NCBI RefSeq assembly: GCF_016808095.1
Contig: NC_068974.1
Coordinates: 22,862,825-22,926,824 of the forward strand
Source of the DNA: Vigna angularis
Lineage: Eukaryota > Streptophyta > Magnoliopsida > Fabales > Fabaceae
DNA length: 64,000 nt
Direction of reading: 5' to 3'
Made by a program: the position numbers and the translations under genes
In this document: piece by piece, positions 25,144 to 36,441 of the stretch
Position numbering within the stretch: the stretch's first letter is position 1
Layout of the letters: each line of letters opens with the position of its first letter
The notes under the pieces: generated by a model
The model's input: the letters and a program-made list of their open reading frames with translations, nothing else
Told to the model about the DNA's origin: nothing
The model's database searches: none

Positions 25144-25574
25144 AAGAATTTTTATATTTAAATTAATTTTAAAATACTAATATATTTAAAATATAATAAC
25201 GAAAAATATAAATTAAAACTAGTATATTAGAATATATATATATATATAATATTATATGTTACAGTGTAATGCAATGACAAATTAACTAACATAATGGAAA
25301 AAAGTGTTAATTTTTATATTAATTATATTAAAAGTTTGGGTTTCCTTTTATGATTGATTGTTAACTTAAAACATCATTGTTAAACTTTATATATTATTTT
25401 AAAAAATAATTAAATGATATTAAAATAATAAGAAAATGGATACGAATACAAATATGTAACAATATGAAAGAATTTAATGGAGTTAAATTTAAATATGGAA
25501 CTAACGATGAATTTATTTTTTTAAAATAAATGAGATAACAAAACTTGTTTCAGTATTTTCTTGATATTGATTTT
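25141..25574. other. AT-rich spacer, no gene seen
   Basis: No coding segment or transposon terminus is recognised between the microsatellite and the MULE-like end at 25575. Confidence 0.5.
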
Positions 25575-25616
25575 GGGTTTAATATTTATTTTGGTCTTCG
25601 GTTTGTATGTTCAAAG

Positions 25617-26081
25617 TGTTGTAAAAAGTTTACAAAATAGTATTTTCTGAGGCGTGTAGTTTCACTATTCTTAAGGACTTATCCGCGGTATATTGCGCAA
25701 GCCCCAAGGATACAACATGAACTTTCCAGAATATTTATGGGACCTCAAAACTAGCAAGGATTTCTAAAAAGAGTATAAAAACAAACCCAAAATATTTTTA
25801 GAAGAGGAAAAGAGCTAAAGAATGAAACTCAGAAAAGAGGAAAATGAGAAAGACTGAAATTTATGTGTTCTTACCGAGTCATAAAAGAATAAAAGAAATT
25901 AAAGAAATTAAAACCAATCAATGATTTTAACGTTGAAAAATTAATGTTTGTAAATTTAATATTGAAAAATAATTTGAACGTTGGCAAGAATTAACGTTGA
26001 AACAAATGAACGTTGCACAACGTTCTTTTATAGTAAATGGCATTCTTTTGCAATAATTTCTTTGCTCTATAACGTACAACA
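25617..26081 (-). repeat. 3' LTR of the 5.2-kb Copia
   Basis: It matches 30290-30777 over its length but lacks a block of about 23 bases that in the other LTR contains the inverted TATA box. It keeps CTTAAGGACTTAT at 25670-25682. Confidence 0.95.
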
Positions 26082-26764
26082 ATCCCCCACTTATTGCAAA
26101 AGAAAGTTGAAAGAAAAAGTCTTTGACTCAAATAGTTAAAACATTAAAAGAAAGATAAGAAACTTTTATTCTGGTTCTTAGAGCTGTTATAGCAAGCTAT
26201 ATGAACTAGTCTTAGATTGAGATACTTAACACACAATGTAGTTGGTATAGCAAGCTATATGAACCAAAGACACTTGACGTGCCCGATATTCATGAGTGCT
26301 CTAGAGATCATGCCAAGATCTCATGCAAGCGGCCCCACTTGACACTCATATAGGTGATTTCATCAAGTGTATGCTGCAAATCATACACCACCCATAAGAG
26401 ATATGAAAATCATTAAAACTTTGTTTAAGCTAAAATTCTTTCACCACATAGAATTTTAGTAACAAAGTTTAACCTCTCAATAATGTAGTCTCTAGCACTT
26501 TCACACACACCATAGGAATGAACATAAATGATTTAAAATCAATTTAGTGCTATCAAAACTAACAAGTGACTTGTTTTTACCCATATGAACCTTATTCATG
26601 GGATCTCCAATCACAAAGGTTGTGTTACCATCACTTGTTTGTTTGCAAGTGGCTTAAGTCTCATTCCCCTCGATGTTTCTAATATCATTTGTCTTCGTAG
26701 GGGTTTTGTCAGAGGATCTGCTAGATTATGTTCTGACTTCACATAATCAATGGAAATAGTTCCA

Positions 26765-29573
26765 CTATTTAGCAGCTGCTTCACCAAATTTGTGTCTCAA
26801 TTGTATATGTTTATTCTTTCCATTGTAATTCTTGTTTTTAGTTATAGCTATTGTCGATTGACAATCATAGTGTATTGATACCGATGAGGTTGGTTTCATT
26901 CCTAGTGGAATGTTCGCTAAGAAGGTTTTCAACCACTTAGCCTCATTACCAGCCATCTCAAGAGCAACAAACTTAGATTCCATTGTTGATCTTGCAATAA
27001 TTGTTTGTTTGGCTGATCTCCATGTAATCGCACCACCCCCAAGTGTGAATACATAACCACTAGTGGATTTTGTCTCATCTGAATCAGATATCCAATTAGC
27101 ATCACTGTACCCTTCTAGTACAGCGGGAAATCCACTATATTCAATGGCATAATCCATTGAACCTCTTAAGTATCTCACAAGCCTAGCAATGCATCCCAAT
27201 GTTCCTGATTTGGACATTGAGTGTACTTACTCAGTCTACCTACTACATAAGCAATATCAAGTCTAGAAAAGCTCATCAAGTGTAGTAAGCTCCCAATTAT
27301 CTGGGCATACTGAGGCTGAGACAATGATTCTCCTTTATTTTTCATTAATTTAGAATTAGCATCATAAGGAGTACTCTGGTTTTAGGTCATAAAACCCAAA
27401 CTTCTTAAGAAGTTTCTCAATATATTGTTCTTGAGATAGTAATATACTATATCCCTTCCTTATGATTCTAATACCCAAAATCACATTGGCTTCACCCATG
27501 TCTTTCATTTCAAATTTTGATCCTAGAAACAATTTAGTTCAAGTGACAATCTCATTGCATGTTCCAAAGATTAACATGTCATCCACATACAAGCATATAA
27601 TGACACAATCACCATTTTCAAACTTAAAGTACACACATTTATCAACATCATTAGGTGAAAAACCATCACAAAGTAACACATTATCAAGTTTTCCATGCCA
27701 TTGTTTTGGTGTTTGTTTCAACCCATACACGGATTTTAAGAGTTTACATACTTTATCCTCTTGACCAGGTACAATACACCCTTCAGGTTGAGTCATATAA
27801 ATTTCCTCCTCTAAATCATCATTCAAAAATGTTGTTTTAACATCCATCTGATGTATCACTAATTTATGGATAACTGCTAGAGCTAACAACACTCGGATAG
27901 AGTAAATCCTAGTCACAGGAGAAAAAGTATCAAAGTAATCTATGTTGAGTTTTTAAGTAAAGCCTTTTGCTACTAATCTTTCCTTATATTTCTCTATGGA
28001 TCCATTAGGGTGATATATTTTCTTAAAGATCCATTTACAACCAATGTGTTTTTCTCCTTTAGGCAAATCTACTAAAGTCCAAGTATTGTTTTTCTGAATT
28101 GATTCAATTTCAGTCCTAATGGCCTTATTCCACTGTTTTGCATCAGGAGCACTAGTAGCTTCTATAAAGCTTATTGGATCATTATCAACAAGACTTTCTC
28201 TGTCTTTTACTTCTTCACAAATCCTCATTCATGGTATTACTATTATCATTATCATCAACAGGTTGAGACATCTCACTAACCTTTAAGGGAAACACATGTT
28301 AAAAAAACTCAGCATTTTTCGTCTCTATTATAGAATTTCTCTCAAGTAAGTTACTTTTAACAACTAGAAATCTATAGGCAGCACTATGTTCAACATAACC
28401 TAAGAACATACAATCAGAGGTTTTAGATCCTATTTTCCTTTTCTTAGGATCGTGTAACATCACCTTAGCTAAGCACCCCCACACTCTTAGGTATTTAAGG
28501 TTAGGTTGGCAACCTTTCCACAACTCATAAGGAGTTTTACCGGTTTTCTTATGGGGTATTCTATTTTGTAAAAAACATGCAGTAAGCAAGACTTCTCCCC
28601 AAAGTTTATCAGGTGCACCAGAACTAACAAACATAACATTCATCATTTCCTTAAGAGTTCTATTCTTTCTCTCAGCTACTCCATTAGACTCAGGTGAATA
28701 TGGTGGGGTCACCTCATGGATAATTCCTTCTTTAACACAAAATTCATTAAAGAGCACATACTCACCACCTCTATATGATCTAATCCTTTTAATTTTCTTA
28801 TTCAATTGATTTTCTACTTCTGCTTTATAAATTAAAAACACATCAAAGGCTTCATCTTTATGTTTGATTAAGTAAAATTTAGTGTATCTAGAATAATCAT
28901 CTATAAAGGTCACAAAATAATTTTTACCTCCTCTAGACATGATTTGTTTCATATAAGCTAGATCAATATGAATTAACCCTAATAGCTCAGTTTGGCGTTC
29001 TACAGAAAAACATGTTTTCTTTGTCAATTTAGATTCTACACATATATCACATTTACTACTCTATTTATCATGCATATTAATTAATCCTAGTCGTTGTAAT
29101 TTCAAAACATACGAGGAATTCACATGACCTAATCTAGCATGCCATATATCATACAAGTCAACAATATATGCAGAAAAACTTGATTCATTAATTTTTTCAG
29201 AAACATTTAGAACGAAAAGTCCTTGATCACAATATCCCTTCCCCACGAAAACATTATTTTTTGTCATAATGATCTTGTTAGACTCAAATGACACTTTAAC
29301 CCCCACCTTTCCCAATAGTGCTACAGAGATTAAATTAACTCTGATTAATGACACATGTAGCACATCACTCAAGGCCAAAGTCTTTCCAAATGTGAGTTTG
29401 AGAAGAACTTTTCCTTTTCCCAAAACAGGAGTGGTCTTGGAATCATCGAGGTAGACGTGTTCTTCTACATCCCCTACACTAATGTAAGAGGTAAAGACAC
29501 TTTTGTTTGCACAGATATGCCTGGTAGTACCAAAGTCTACCACCCGCTTGCTCACATTGGTCATCAGATTCAC
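26765..29573 (-). pseudogene. Copia pol: protease, integrase, reverse transcriptase, RNase H
   Basis: 29573-29061 holds the protease (VDFGTTRHIC, where the family has D-S/T-G) and the pre-integrase motif (IWHARLGHVN). 29027-28299 is the integrase core: first Asp in HIDLAY, the second position reads RSYRGGEY with Tyr where the catalytic Asp belongs, and the Glu is in SPESNGVAERKNRTL. 28228-27953 and 27916-27539 form the reverse transcriptase with YVDDMLIFG; its end near 27400 reads LSQEQYIEKLLKKFG. 27217-26765 is RNase H ([17 protein letters not shown]). Stops lie near 29060 and 27955, and a frame change separates integrase from reverse transcriptase. Together these would make and integrate the cDNA; this copy cannot. 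Confidence 0.9.
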
Positions 29574-29599
29574 TTGAGAAACGATCGCAACAATAATGT

Positions 29600-30276
29600 C
29601 ATCTCCTTCGACTATATTGGCCCTAGGAGGATTGTCGTTTCTCCCACATACGAAACAATTTTCTTTATTCTTAAAGGTGGGTTTAGATTCATTGGGACGA
29701 GATTTAAGATTTTTTTTTTGTAATCAGGTTTGTATTCGTACCTTTTGGGAGTAGGTTTTACTTCTACCATATTTGCTTTCGTAGATAAAACTTTGGTCGT
29801 TGCAGTAGCAGACTCCTTCCTGTTGGTATCACCTTTCCACTTATGTCCTTGTCTTCAATCATCTACCAACGGTAGTAGTTTCTTATGACGAATCTTTGTC
29901 TGACGACATCTTTAGTAGTGTATTTGGGAATCAACGAGTCCCAAATGTCTTTTGCTTCCTTGTAGGAATAGTATACATCGAACAAATCATTAGAAAGTGC
30001 ACTAAGCAGAGTGTGTCGACATACCTTGTTCGCGTAAGTCCACTCTTCAACTAGTTTTGAGTTTGAGGGAATAATGGAGTCGGGCTTCGGAGATTAAAGA
30101 GCAACAACAAATCCATACATGTCTAAAAGGGTGGACACACGTTCTTGCCAGTGTCGAAAGTTCTGTCTCAAGAAAACCTCTATTTTTGACACGTCCGGAA
30201 GTGATTTTGCAAAGACCGTCTAGGTTCCGGAAGCAATGGTTTGGCTCTCCGAAGGCATGTTGTTGATGTCAGCCAT
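29600..30276 (-). pseudogene. Copia gag
   Basis: The first Met (30276) starts MADINNMPSESQT; after a stop the frame continues with VFAKSLPDVSKIEVF and RHWQERVSTLLDMYG, the N-terminal gag domain. KEAKDIWDSLIPKYTTKDV follows near 29925. The zinc knuckle near 29650 keeps CFVCGR but lacks the His and last Cys, as though its middle was deleted. Two in-frame stops are near 30220 and 30096. The start codon overlaps the inverted repeat at 30275-30287. Confidence 0.8.
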
Positions 30277-30355
30277 AAGTCCTTAAGATTGTTGTAAAAA
30301 GCTGACAAAATAGTATTTCTTGAGGCGTGTAGTTTCACGGTCCTTAAGGACTTAT
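30275..30355 (-). promoter_or_regulatory. 13-base inverted repeat joining LTR and gag leader
   Basis: ATAAGTCCTTAAG at 30275-30287, just inside the 5' LTR, is the exact reverse complement of CTTAAGGACTTAT at 30343-30355 inside the LTR, which overlaps the 12-base palindrome GTCCTTAAGGAC (30340-30351). The sense transcript could fold into a 13-pair stem spanning the LTR edge. The position is where a tRNA primer site normally sits. A role in priming, dimerisation or packaging is a hypothesis. Confidence 0.6.
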
Positions 30356-30777
30356 TCGCGGTGTATTGCGCAAGCCCCCAAGATACAACAGGAACTTCCC
30401 AGAATATTTCTGAGGATCTCAAAACTAGCAAGGATCTCTAAAAAGAGTATAAAAACAAACCCAGAATATTTTTAGAAGAGGAAAAGAGCTAAAGAATGAA
30501 ACTCAGAAAAGAAGAGAATGAGAAAGACTAAATTTTATGTATTCTGAAATGAGGGAAGAACTCTCTATTTATAGAGTCAGAAAAGAATGAAAGAAATTAA
30601 AGAAATTAAAACCAATCAATGATTTTAACATTAAAAAATTAATGTTTATAAATTTAATATTGAAAAATAATTTGAACATTGGCAACAATTAACGTTGAAA
30701 CAAATGAACGTTGCACAACGTTCTTTTACAGTAAATTGCATTCTTTTGGAATAATTGCTTTGGTCTAACGTACAACA
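30290..30777 (-). repeat. 5' LTR of the 5.2-kb Copia
   Basis: On the minus strand it carries CTATAAATAG at about 30566-30575, a good TATA box that the other LTR lacks. Transcription would start near 30535 and run leftward into gag. Confidence 0.95.
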
Positions 30778-31047
30778 CAAAGTTGCCCTTATTTTTTCTC
30801 AAAAGGTCACAAATTTTGCAAAAAGAATCCATGTTAGTCCTTTTTATTTTCAGTGTTAAAAATTTTAAGAGCTGAGTGAATCATTTGTCCAATTTTTCAT
30901 TATATGGCAACTGTGACCCGTGATAACGGTAGAAGGTTACTCGACACCGGAGTAACGCACACCGAAAACTCTGCTCTCGGCCTTTGGTTTTGTCTCTCTT
31001 ATTCTTCATTCTTAATAGGTTGTTTTGATGGTCATCTTTAGGTAGGG

Positions 31048-31253
31048 TTGTACTCCAACACTTGTCCTCAAGTAGATTTCATTGTCTTTGTTAGAGAAAC
31101 TGCTCTCTCTTATACCAACATGGCTGTTGTCTTGCTCATAATTCATTTTCATGACTGCTTTGTTGCTCTCTCTGATACCAACATGACTGCTGTCACGCAT
31201 TTGGACATCAAGGGGTTAGAGGGTTTGATGTGATAGAAAAAGACAAGGCAGAA
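31048..31253 (+). pseudogene. Class III peroxidase fragment
   Basis: The translation contains YSNTCPQVD, VRETALSYTNMAVVLL and HFHDCFV, matching the N-terminal part of secreted plant heme peroxidases, including the distal-His motif. After a frameshift, VRGFDVIEKDKAELE matches the segment that normally follows. The conserved Arg in front of the His motif and the GCD after it are lost. No signal peptide upstream and no proximal-His exon downstream are visible. It lies inside the MULE-like element, so it is probably a captured fragment. Such enzymes normally oxidise cell-wall phenolics; this piece cannot fold into one. Confidence 0.75.
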
Positions 31254-31259
31254 TTGGAA

Positions 31260-32770
31260 GGGTCTTACCAAACAAACTATTTTTGCAGATGTTTCTCTCT
31301 ACTTTACAATACAACGAAAGTAATTGAAGAAATTTTGTACCAATTTCGGAAATTGAGGTTGAAGTCCTAGGTGAGAAAGACCCAAGTAATTGCTAAGAAA
31401 TAGTGGTTGAAATAGACTAACTATCTAAGGGTACTTTAGCTCGTTTAAATGCACTTGTATAAACTTTTCTGCTACTTTTTTTAACGGAAAAAGAAAGAAT
31501 TTATTAAAGCACTTTGAGAAAATAAATTAATAGAGAAAATATATTTTGAAAGCTTATAAAGGTCTCCTTGAGGTGGTCATATTTATATACAATAGATCTG
31601 CGTGATACAATGTCTTTTACTTAGCCTACTTTGAGAGTTTTAGGTAACAACTTTTGACTATAGCTTAATTAGTCTACTTTGAACCTATCCTAACAAAAAC
31701 ACAGGGCCATCCTAACACATGGAGTATTGAAAAGATGCAATTTTAAAGTGAAATGGCTGATTAATTGCCACATAAATTGAGGTGTACGGCACCAATATTA
31801 ATAACACACAACATTCATCCTACATGTTTTCAATGCTGTCGGATCTCTCGATAATTATCTTTTCTACCTAATTTCAGTTGTTGGAAGAGCACAAAATTAA
31901 TGTTCACTTCATTATCATACAAAGAATTGGAGGTGAAGCGGGACATGGGCACACATCAGTTCAATTGCAGCTGTGAATTGCACATTTTACTACCCAAATA
32001 AAGAATTGAAAGGATTTAGTAAACTGTTTTCCAATCATGGAAATTGGAATTTTTATAAATAATAGAATTTTCCATTTCTAAAAGGAATAATAAACATGAA
32101 ATTCAGAAGTTGATAGTCCAATTCTGAATCCAAGGTTGAATTGGAGGCCAATTCCAAGCACAAAAAGGACTGATAAAATCTGTCAACTACCAAGTAAACT
32201 TAATACATTTCTATCCTTATAATTTATTTTTCTTTTAGAACGAATCTAAAAGAGTTATCATATTCTTACTCAGAATGGGGATGTTAATGTTAGGCTAGCC
32301 ATTGACGAGGGGAGTGAGCAGAATTTTGACGTACACATTCTGAAGAACATAAAGGAAGGTTTAAATTGGAGCATCTTTAGCTTCTGGTTTCATTATTGTT
32401 GGTATTCTTTCTGGTGGTTTCTTTTGGTATTTATGTACAGTAATTATTTGATCATTTTGTATCTTTTTGCTTGATTTATCTGATTGGTTTAAATTTTTAG
32501 GATGCTTGCATCAACATAAAAAAAGAGGAGGAACTGGGAAGATCCAGTGAATGTGCAGAAAACTCTGAAAGAGGCTTGGGGATTTGGAGAAAATCCTGCG
32601 TAAAGAAGAATGAGATGGGAGCGTCACTTACGGTGACGCCAAACACGACACTGACGACGTCTTCAGTTGCACTGCAACGGAACGGTGACCGGTGTTGTCG
32701 TTGCTCCTTGGTTTCTGGGTGAAGAAGCAAACCCTAGTTATTTTTGAAATACTAGGTGCCATCCTTTGAC
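31260..32770. other. Interior of the MULE-like element, no further gene recognised
   Basis: Mixed AT-rich DNA. A minus-strand frame at 32497-32730 is open for 77 codons but shows no domain I know. The segment 32590-32720 is more GC-rich than its surroundings and could be another captured piece. Confidence 0.4.
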
Positions 32771-32953
32771 TTTACATTAAATTGCCATGTCAATTGAGTC
32801 ACAGTTGCCACGTAATTAAAAATTGGACAAGTCATTCACTTGTCATTAGTGTTTTTAACGTCGTAAACAAAAAGAACTAACGTGAACAATTTGTTACAAA
32901 ATATTGAACGTTTGTGATCTTTTGAAAAACAGGAGGACAACTTTGAACACACC

Positions 32954-33276
32954 TGTTAGGTTTCTAAGTCTGAAACCTAACCAAACACACTCTCACACAA
33001 CAGAATACAAAGATGAATGAAAGAATTCTCTTATTTCAGAACGAATAAGCACTGTACAATGAATGGGTTGGTGGCATAACCTCCCTGGTTGGGAGCATAA
33101 CCTCCCTCTACAGGCTAGAATCCTGTCTTTACACAAAATATACTTGATATCCTCTACAGAGTTACAAGAGATCTATTTATAGCAGCTCTGACCCGCTCCC
33201 CCTTTACAATCGACACCTCACACCTTTAACCGCTTAGTCCTCAACCCAATCTATCTTAACATCCTAGATCCTAACA
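32954..33276 (-). repeat. 3' LTR of the gag-only element
   Basis: Inverted ends TGTTAGG/CCTAACA. It is similar in layout to 48054-48391 and 48397-48735 but diverged in its centre. It interrupts the right inverted repeat of the MULE-like element. Confidence 0.7.
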
Positions 33277-33712
33277 TTACACCCCGCTGCAAAACAACCT
33301 TGTCCTCAAGTTTGGAACCGAAAAGCTTGGTCTCTTGGCTCCTCTTCATCATCTTGTTATCATATGAAGTGAACCCACTGGCTACTGCCCTCCAGTTAGG
33401 TCCGGAGGCTTGGGTGGTGGCAATTCCTCCTCCAATAACTTCCGTTCTTCCTGGATTCTATTAGCTCCAAGAATTCTAGTCACCTTTTTTCCAGAATCGC
33501 AGGCCCTAAGAGAATGTCTTTCGTTGCTTTAAGCCGCTCTCTCCCCTCTGCCGGTGTATCACAAACTACAAGCCCCATTTTCTGTTGGCTGGCCCACCTT
33601 ATCACAAAATCCATTCTTCTTTCTCGGGCATTGATTCTTCCATCCACTCTTCCCCCGAAAGCCTTCATTCCTTCTTCCATCACACTTCTCTCCCACTGAT
33701 CCATCCCTAGTA

Positions 33713-34027
33713 GACCGTTCGGTTCCAGCCGTCCTCTTGCGTTCAGGTCCAGTAGTCCTCTACCGTACAGTTCCGGCAGTCCTCTACCTCACGTTCGCTT
33801 CCGGACGTCCTCTCCTGTTCGGTTCTGGTAGTCCTCGACCTTTCGGTTCCTTCAGTCCTCTCGGGTTCGTAGCTTGTAGTGCTAGCCCGTTTGGTTCCGG
33901 CTGTCCTATCACGTTCGACTTCGTCAGTCCTCTCCCGTTGGGTTCTGGCAATTCTCTACCGTACGACCGTACAGTTCGGGCAGTCCTCTCACATTCGCTT
34001 CTGAACGTCCTCTCCCGTTCGGTTCTC
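33713..34027. repeat. Degenerate minisatellite, unit about 24-30 bases
   Basis: About eleven copies related to 'cgttcggttccggcagtcc' with 'tct' following. Copies differ by several bases, so the array is old or was never uniform. It follows directly on the gag domain of the gag-only element. Confidence 0.8.
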
Positions 34028-34233
34028 CAAATCGCAGCACCACTACCCCCTTCAAACCTTCCAAAGAACGATTCTTGGCTTTCTCCTTCCAGGCTCTGAA
34101 CCAGTAGCCGGCGCTCCCCTTCATACTGATGTCAACTAGGCGCACCTTTCCCTCCTCTACCACACCTTGCAAATCGAAGAACTTTTCTGCCTTAGAGACC
34201 CATCCCAACGGATCAAACCCTTCGAAAGTGGAT
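33713..34233 (-). pseudogene. Gag C-terminal part fused to a short repeat tail
   Basis: From the Gypsy edge at 34233 the minus strand reads GFDPLGWVSKAEKFFDLQG, then GSAGYWFRAWKEK and SLEGLKGVVVLRF, the Ty3/Gypsy gag domain. At about 34025 it runs into the tandem repeat of 33713-34027, so the frame continues with degenerate copies of a PEPNGRG-like peptide until a stop at 33924. The N-terminal part is on the other side of the Gypsy element (47892-47633), and the frame is continuous at the junction. The rest of gag and the zinc knuckle are absent. Confidence 0.7.
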
Positions 34234-36441
34234 TGTTAAACTCGCTTTTAGTCGCATCAAAGCCAACAAACTTAGTTTCCCCACTAATGTAGTAAAGGAA
34301 TAACCAAGGATCAATCCAAGGACTCAACTATGATTAAGCTTCAGAGTGTAAAGTTAATTCTTGTAATTATTTACTACTTAGCTATAAAAACAAGGTGGGG
34401 AAAATAAAATGAATGAAATTAAAGAGAAAAGAATAAAGAAATCAAATCTGTATAAAAGAAAAAAAATCAAGAAATAAAATGTAAAGAAATAAAAAAAATT
34501 GAAACCTAAGCTAAAGTATAAAATGAATGCATAACAAAACAGAACCTAAACTAAAATGAGAACTGAATGCAATTAAAACTAACCTATGAATGCTAACAGT
34601 TAATAGTGCAAGGAAACCAAAACTAAAACCGAACAAGATACTAAGATGCCTAAAAGAAGTAGTATATACATGTATCAGAACCAAAAGAGTGGACATCCAA
34701 CATCTAATCTACTGAACCTAATCTATATTCACAGGAAGACAAAAATCAAAGTAAGAAGTATTGGCTAAAACAGAAATCAACTTGCAATGAAACCAACTCA
34801 GCAACACAGATCACTCTATCCTAATCTATATATCATGAAATAGAAAATAGGAGCAGAAATCAGAATTGAAACAAAACAAGAACAGTATTACAACACTGAA
34901 ATTGAATTTAATCTGACAATTATGAAGCTTAACATCTCTCAAGAAGACCTCTTGATAAGTCATGCTCACTATGGAGTCATATTACATCCAAAACAGATGT
35001 AGAAATGTGGATGTTTTCCTTCACAAATCTCAAATAGAGTTCAATTACAGAATTAAAATCACATACAAAAATAATAGAAGAAAAAGAATAAAAACACAAA
35101 ACTGAATGAGTTTTTATGTACTGGACTCATCTTTGGCTCGAGAAGACATCTCGAAAGTGAATGCTCAAAATAGAGTCATTTGATTCCAAAAGGAAATATA
35201 GAATGCAGAGAATCATAGTCCAATTCGTTTCTTCATTGAAACAACATAAGAAACACACAAGCACGAAACATAACAGAATAACAAAACACTGAACAAGCGA
35301 AACATCAAGAACAAAATGTATTATTAACGAGAAAAGAAAATTACAAAAATTGTACCGAATACATGCTCAATCAGAGTCACCGCGGGCTGTCACCACCGTG
35401 ATGTGCGCTCTAAAAGCAAGGAGAACGGAAACCTACTCTATAGAAAGTGGAAAAGAACCCTAATCTACAAAGCTTAGAACTGTGAACTGAAAATGTATCT
35501 CAAAGTGTGTAAAAGTATATGTTTACATGGTGAGAGCCCTTTTTATAGGGTCAAAAAAACAAAGAAAACGAAAAGAGAAAAGAAAGAGGAAAAGTAAAGA
35601 AAGAAACTTGATTTCGACGCTTCCAACTTCTAATCGGACGACCACCCTTCTTATCTACTTTGATCACCAACCCTCCGATCATCTTCAACCTCTCCACCGA
35701 TTCAGCTCCTCACACGGTCACGTGCCAGTTAGCTCTGGTCAGCTCCCTTTTCTCGCTGGTCAGCTCGTCCATCTTCACTGGTTAGGGTCGCGAGCTTCTT
35801 CTTCCTTTCTCGTCTCACTTTGCTCTGCCCAGCACATGCCCTAACTCTTTCTCCAGAGCGAATGTGCACGTAAGGGTGTGTTTCTCCAAATGAGTTACTA
35901 CTCAAATGACCCCCAAACAGCTGCATCCACCAAAACTCACCGTTTCACTTAAGCCCACATTCATTCATTTTCATTAAACCAGCGGCGGCCCAATTCCAGC
36001 ATGCGTTGGCCAAAAGCTTGTGCAGCAGCTTCCAAATTTAATTCCAATAAGCCCAATCAGCTTCAATAGCCCATTTGTCAACTAAGCCCAATTTCCATTC
36101 CAGCAGCTCATTTCAATTCAGCACCTCTCAATCAACTTCTATTATGGCCCAAATGTTGGCCCAATCTGTAAAAAAATCAAACAGCAATTAAGAAAAAGAA
36201 GAGAAATTATGCAATTAAAACAAAACATTTGTATTGAAAGAATTTCAGAAAAATACTAATTTCCTAATTATTAACAAAAGCTAAAAATTACACCTAAAAA
36301 CCTCTTTTTAACTAGAATTTTATAAAACTGAAGAATTAAGAGAAAAACATAAAACTAGCCTAATTCTAAGAAATTAAAAACTAAAGAAATCTAAGAAATG
36401 ATTTTTAACAAAGAAAAATATGTAAATCTAGAGTGTTATCA
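34234..36441 (-). repeat. 3' LTR of the Gypsy element
   Basis: 2208 bases, nearly identical to 45420-47627. A TATA box (CCTATAAAAAG, minus strand) lies at 35539-35549. A polypurine tract (AAGTGTGGGGGTG, minus strand) at 36442-36454 abuts its edge. Confidence 0.95.

Larger units (their letters stand above)
25617..30777 (-). mobile_element. Copia retrotransposon, full length but mutated
   Basis: LTRs lie at 25617-26081 (465 bases) and 30290-30777 (488 bases), both TGTTGTAAAA...TACAACA. The 5-base duplication is perfect: CAAAG at 25612-25616 and 30778-30782. A polypurine tract (GTGGGGGAT on the minus strand) abuts the left LTR at 26082-26090. Inside, on the minus strand, are gag, protease, integrase, reverse transcriptase and RNase H in Copia order. 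Stops and at least one frameshift make it inactive. No initiator-tRNA primer site is found next to the 5' LTR; only 13 bases separate the LTR from the first Met. Confidence 0.95.
25575..32953. mobile_element. MULE-like element with peroxidase exons, split by a Copia
   Basis: The left end GGGTTTAATATTTATTTTGGTC is of the type seen in Mutator-like elements of legumes. The left inverted repeat continues after the Copia insertion (30783-30935: 'ttgccc', 'tcaaaaggtcacaaa', 'gttagtcctttt', 'tgtccaatttttcatta', 'tggcaactgtgac') and is matched, inverted and diverged, by 32775-32950. The right terminus is cut by the LTR at 32954, so the 9-base duplication cannot be tested. Without the Copia it is about 2.2 kb and has no transposase. 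The inside carries class III peroxidase exons at 31048-31253, so it looks like a Pack-MULE. Confidence 0.6.

Noticed and set aside
24780..25161. Long open frames on both strands
   Set aside because: They are poly(Ile) translations of the ATT microsatellite.
32497..32730. 77-codon minus-strand frame in the MULE-like element
   Set aside because: No recognisable domain, no signal for splicing or promoter, and chance frames of this length are common here.
35527..35844. Frames repeated in both Gypsy LTRs (also 46713-47030)
   Set aside because: Same position in both LTRs, Lys/Arg-rich start from A-rich DNA, no known domain; considered noncoding LTR sequence.
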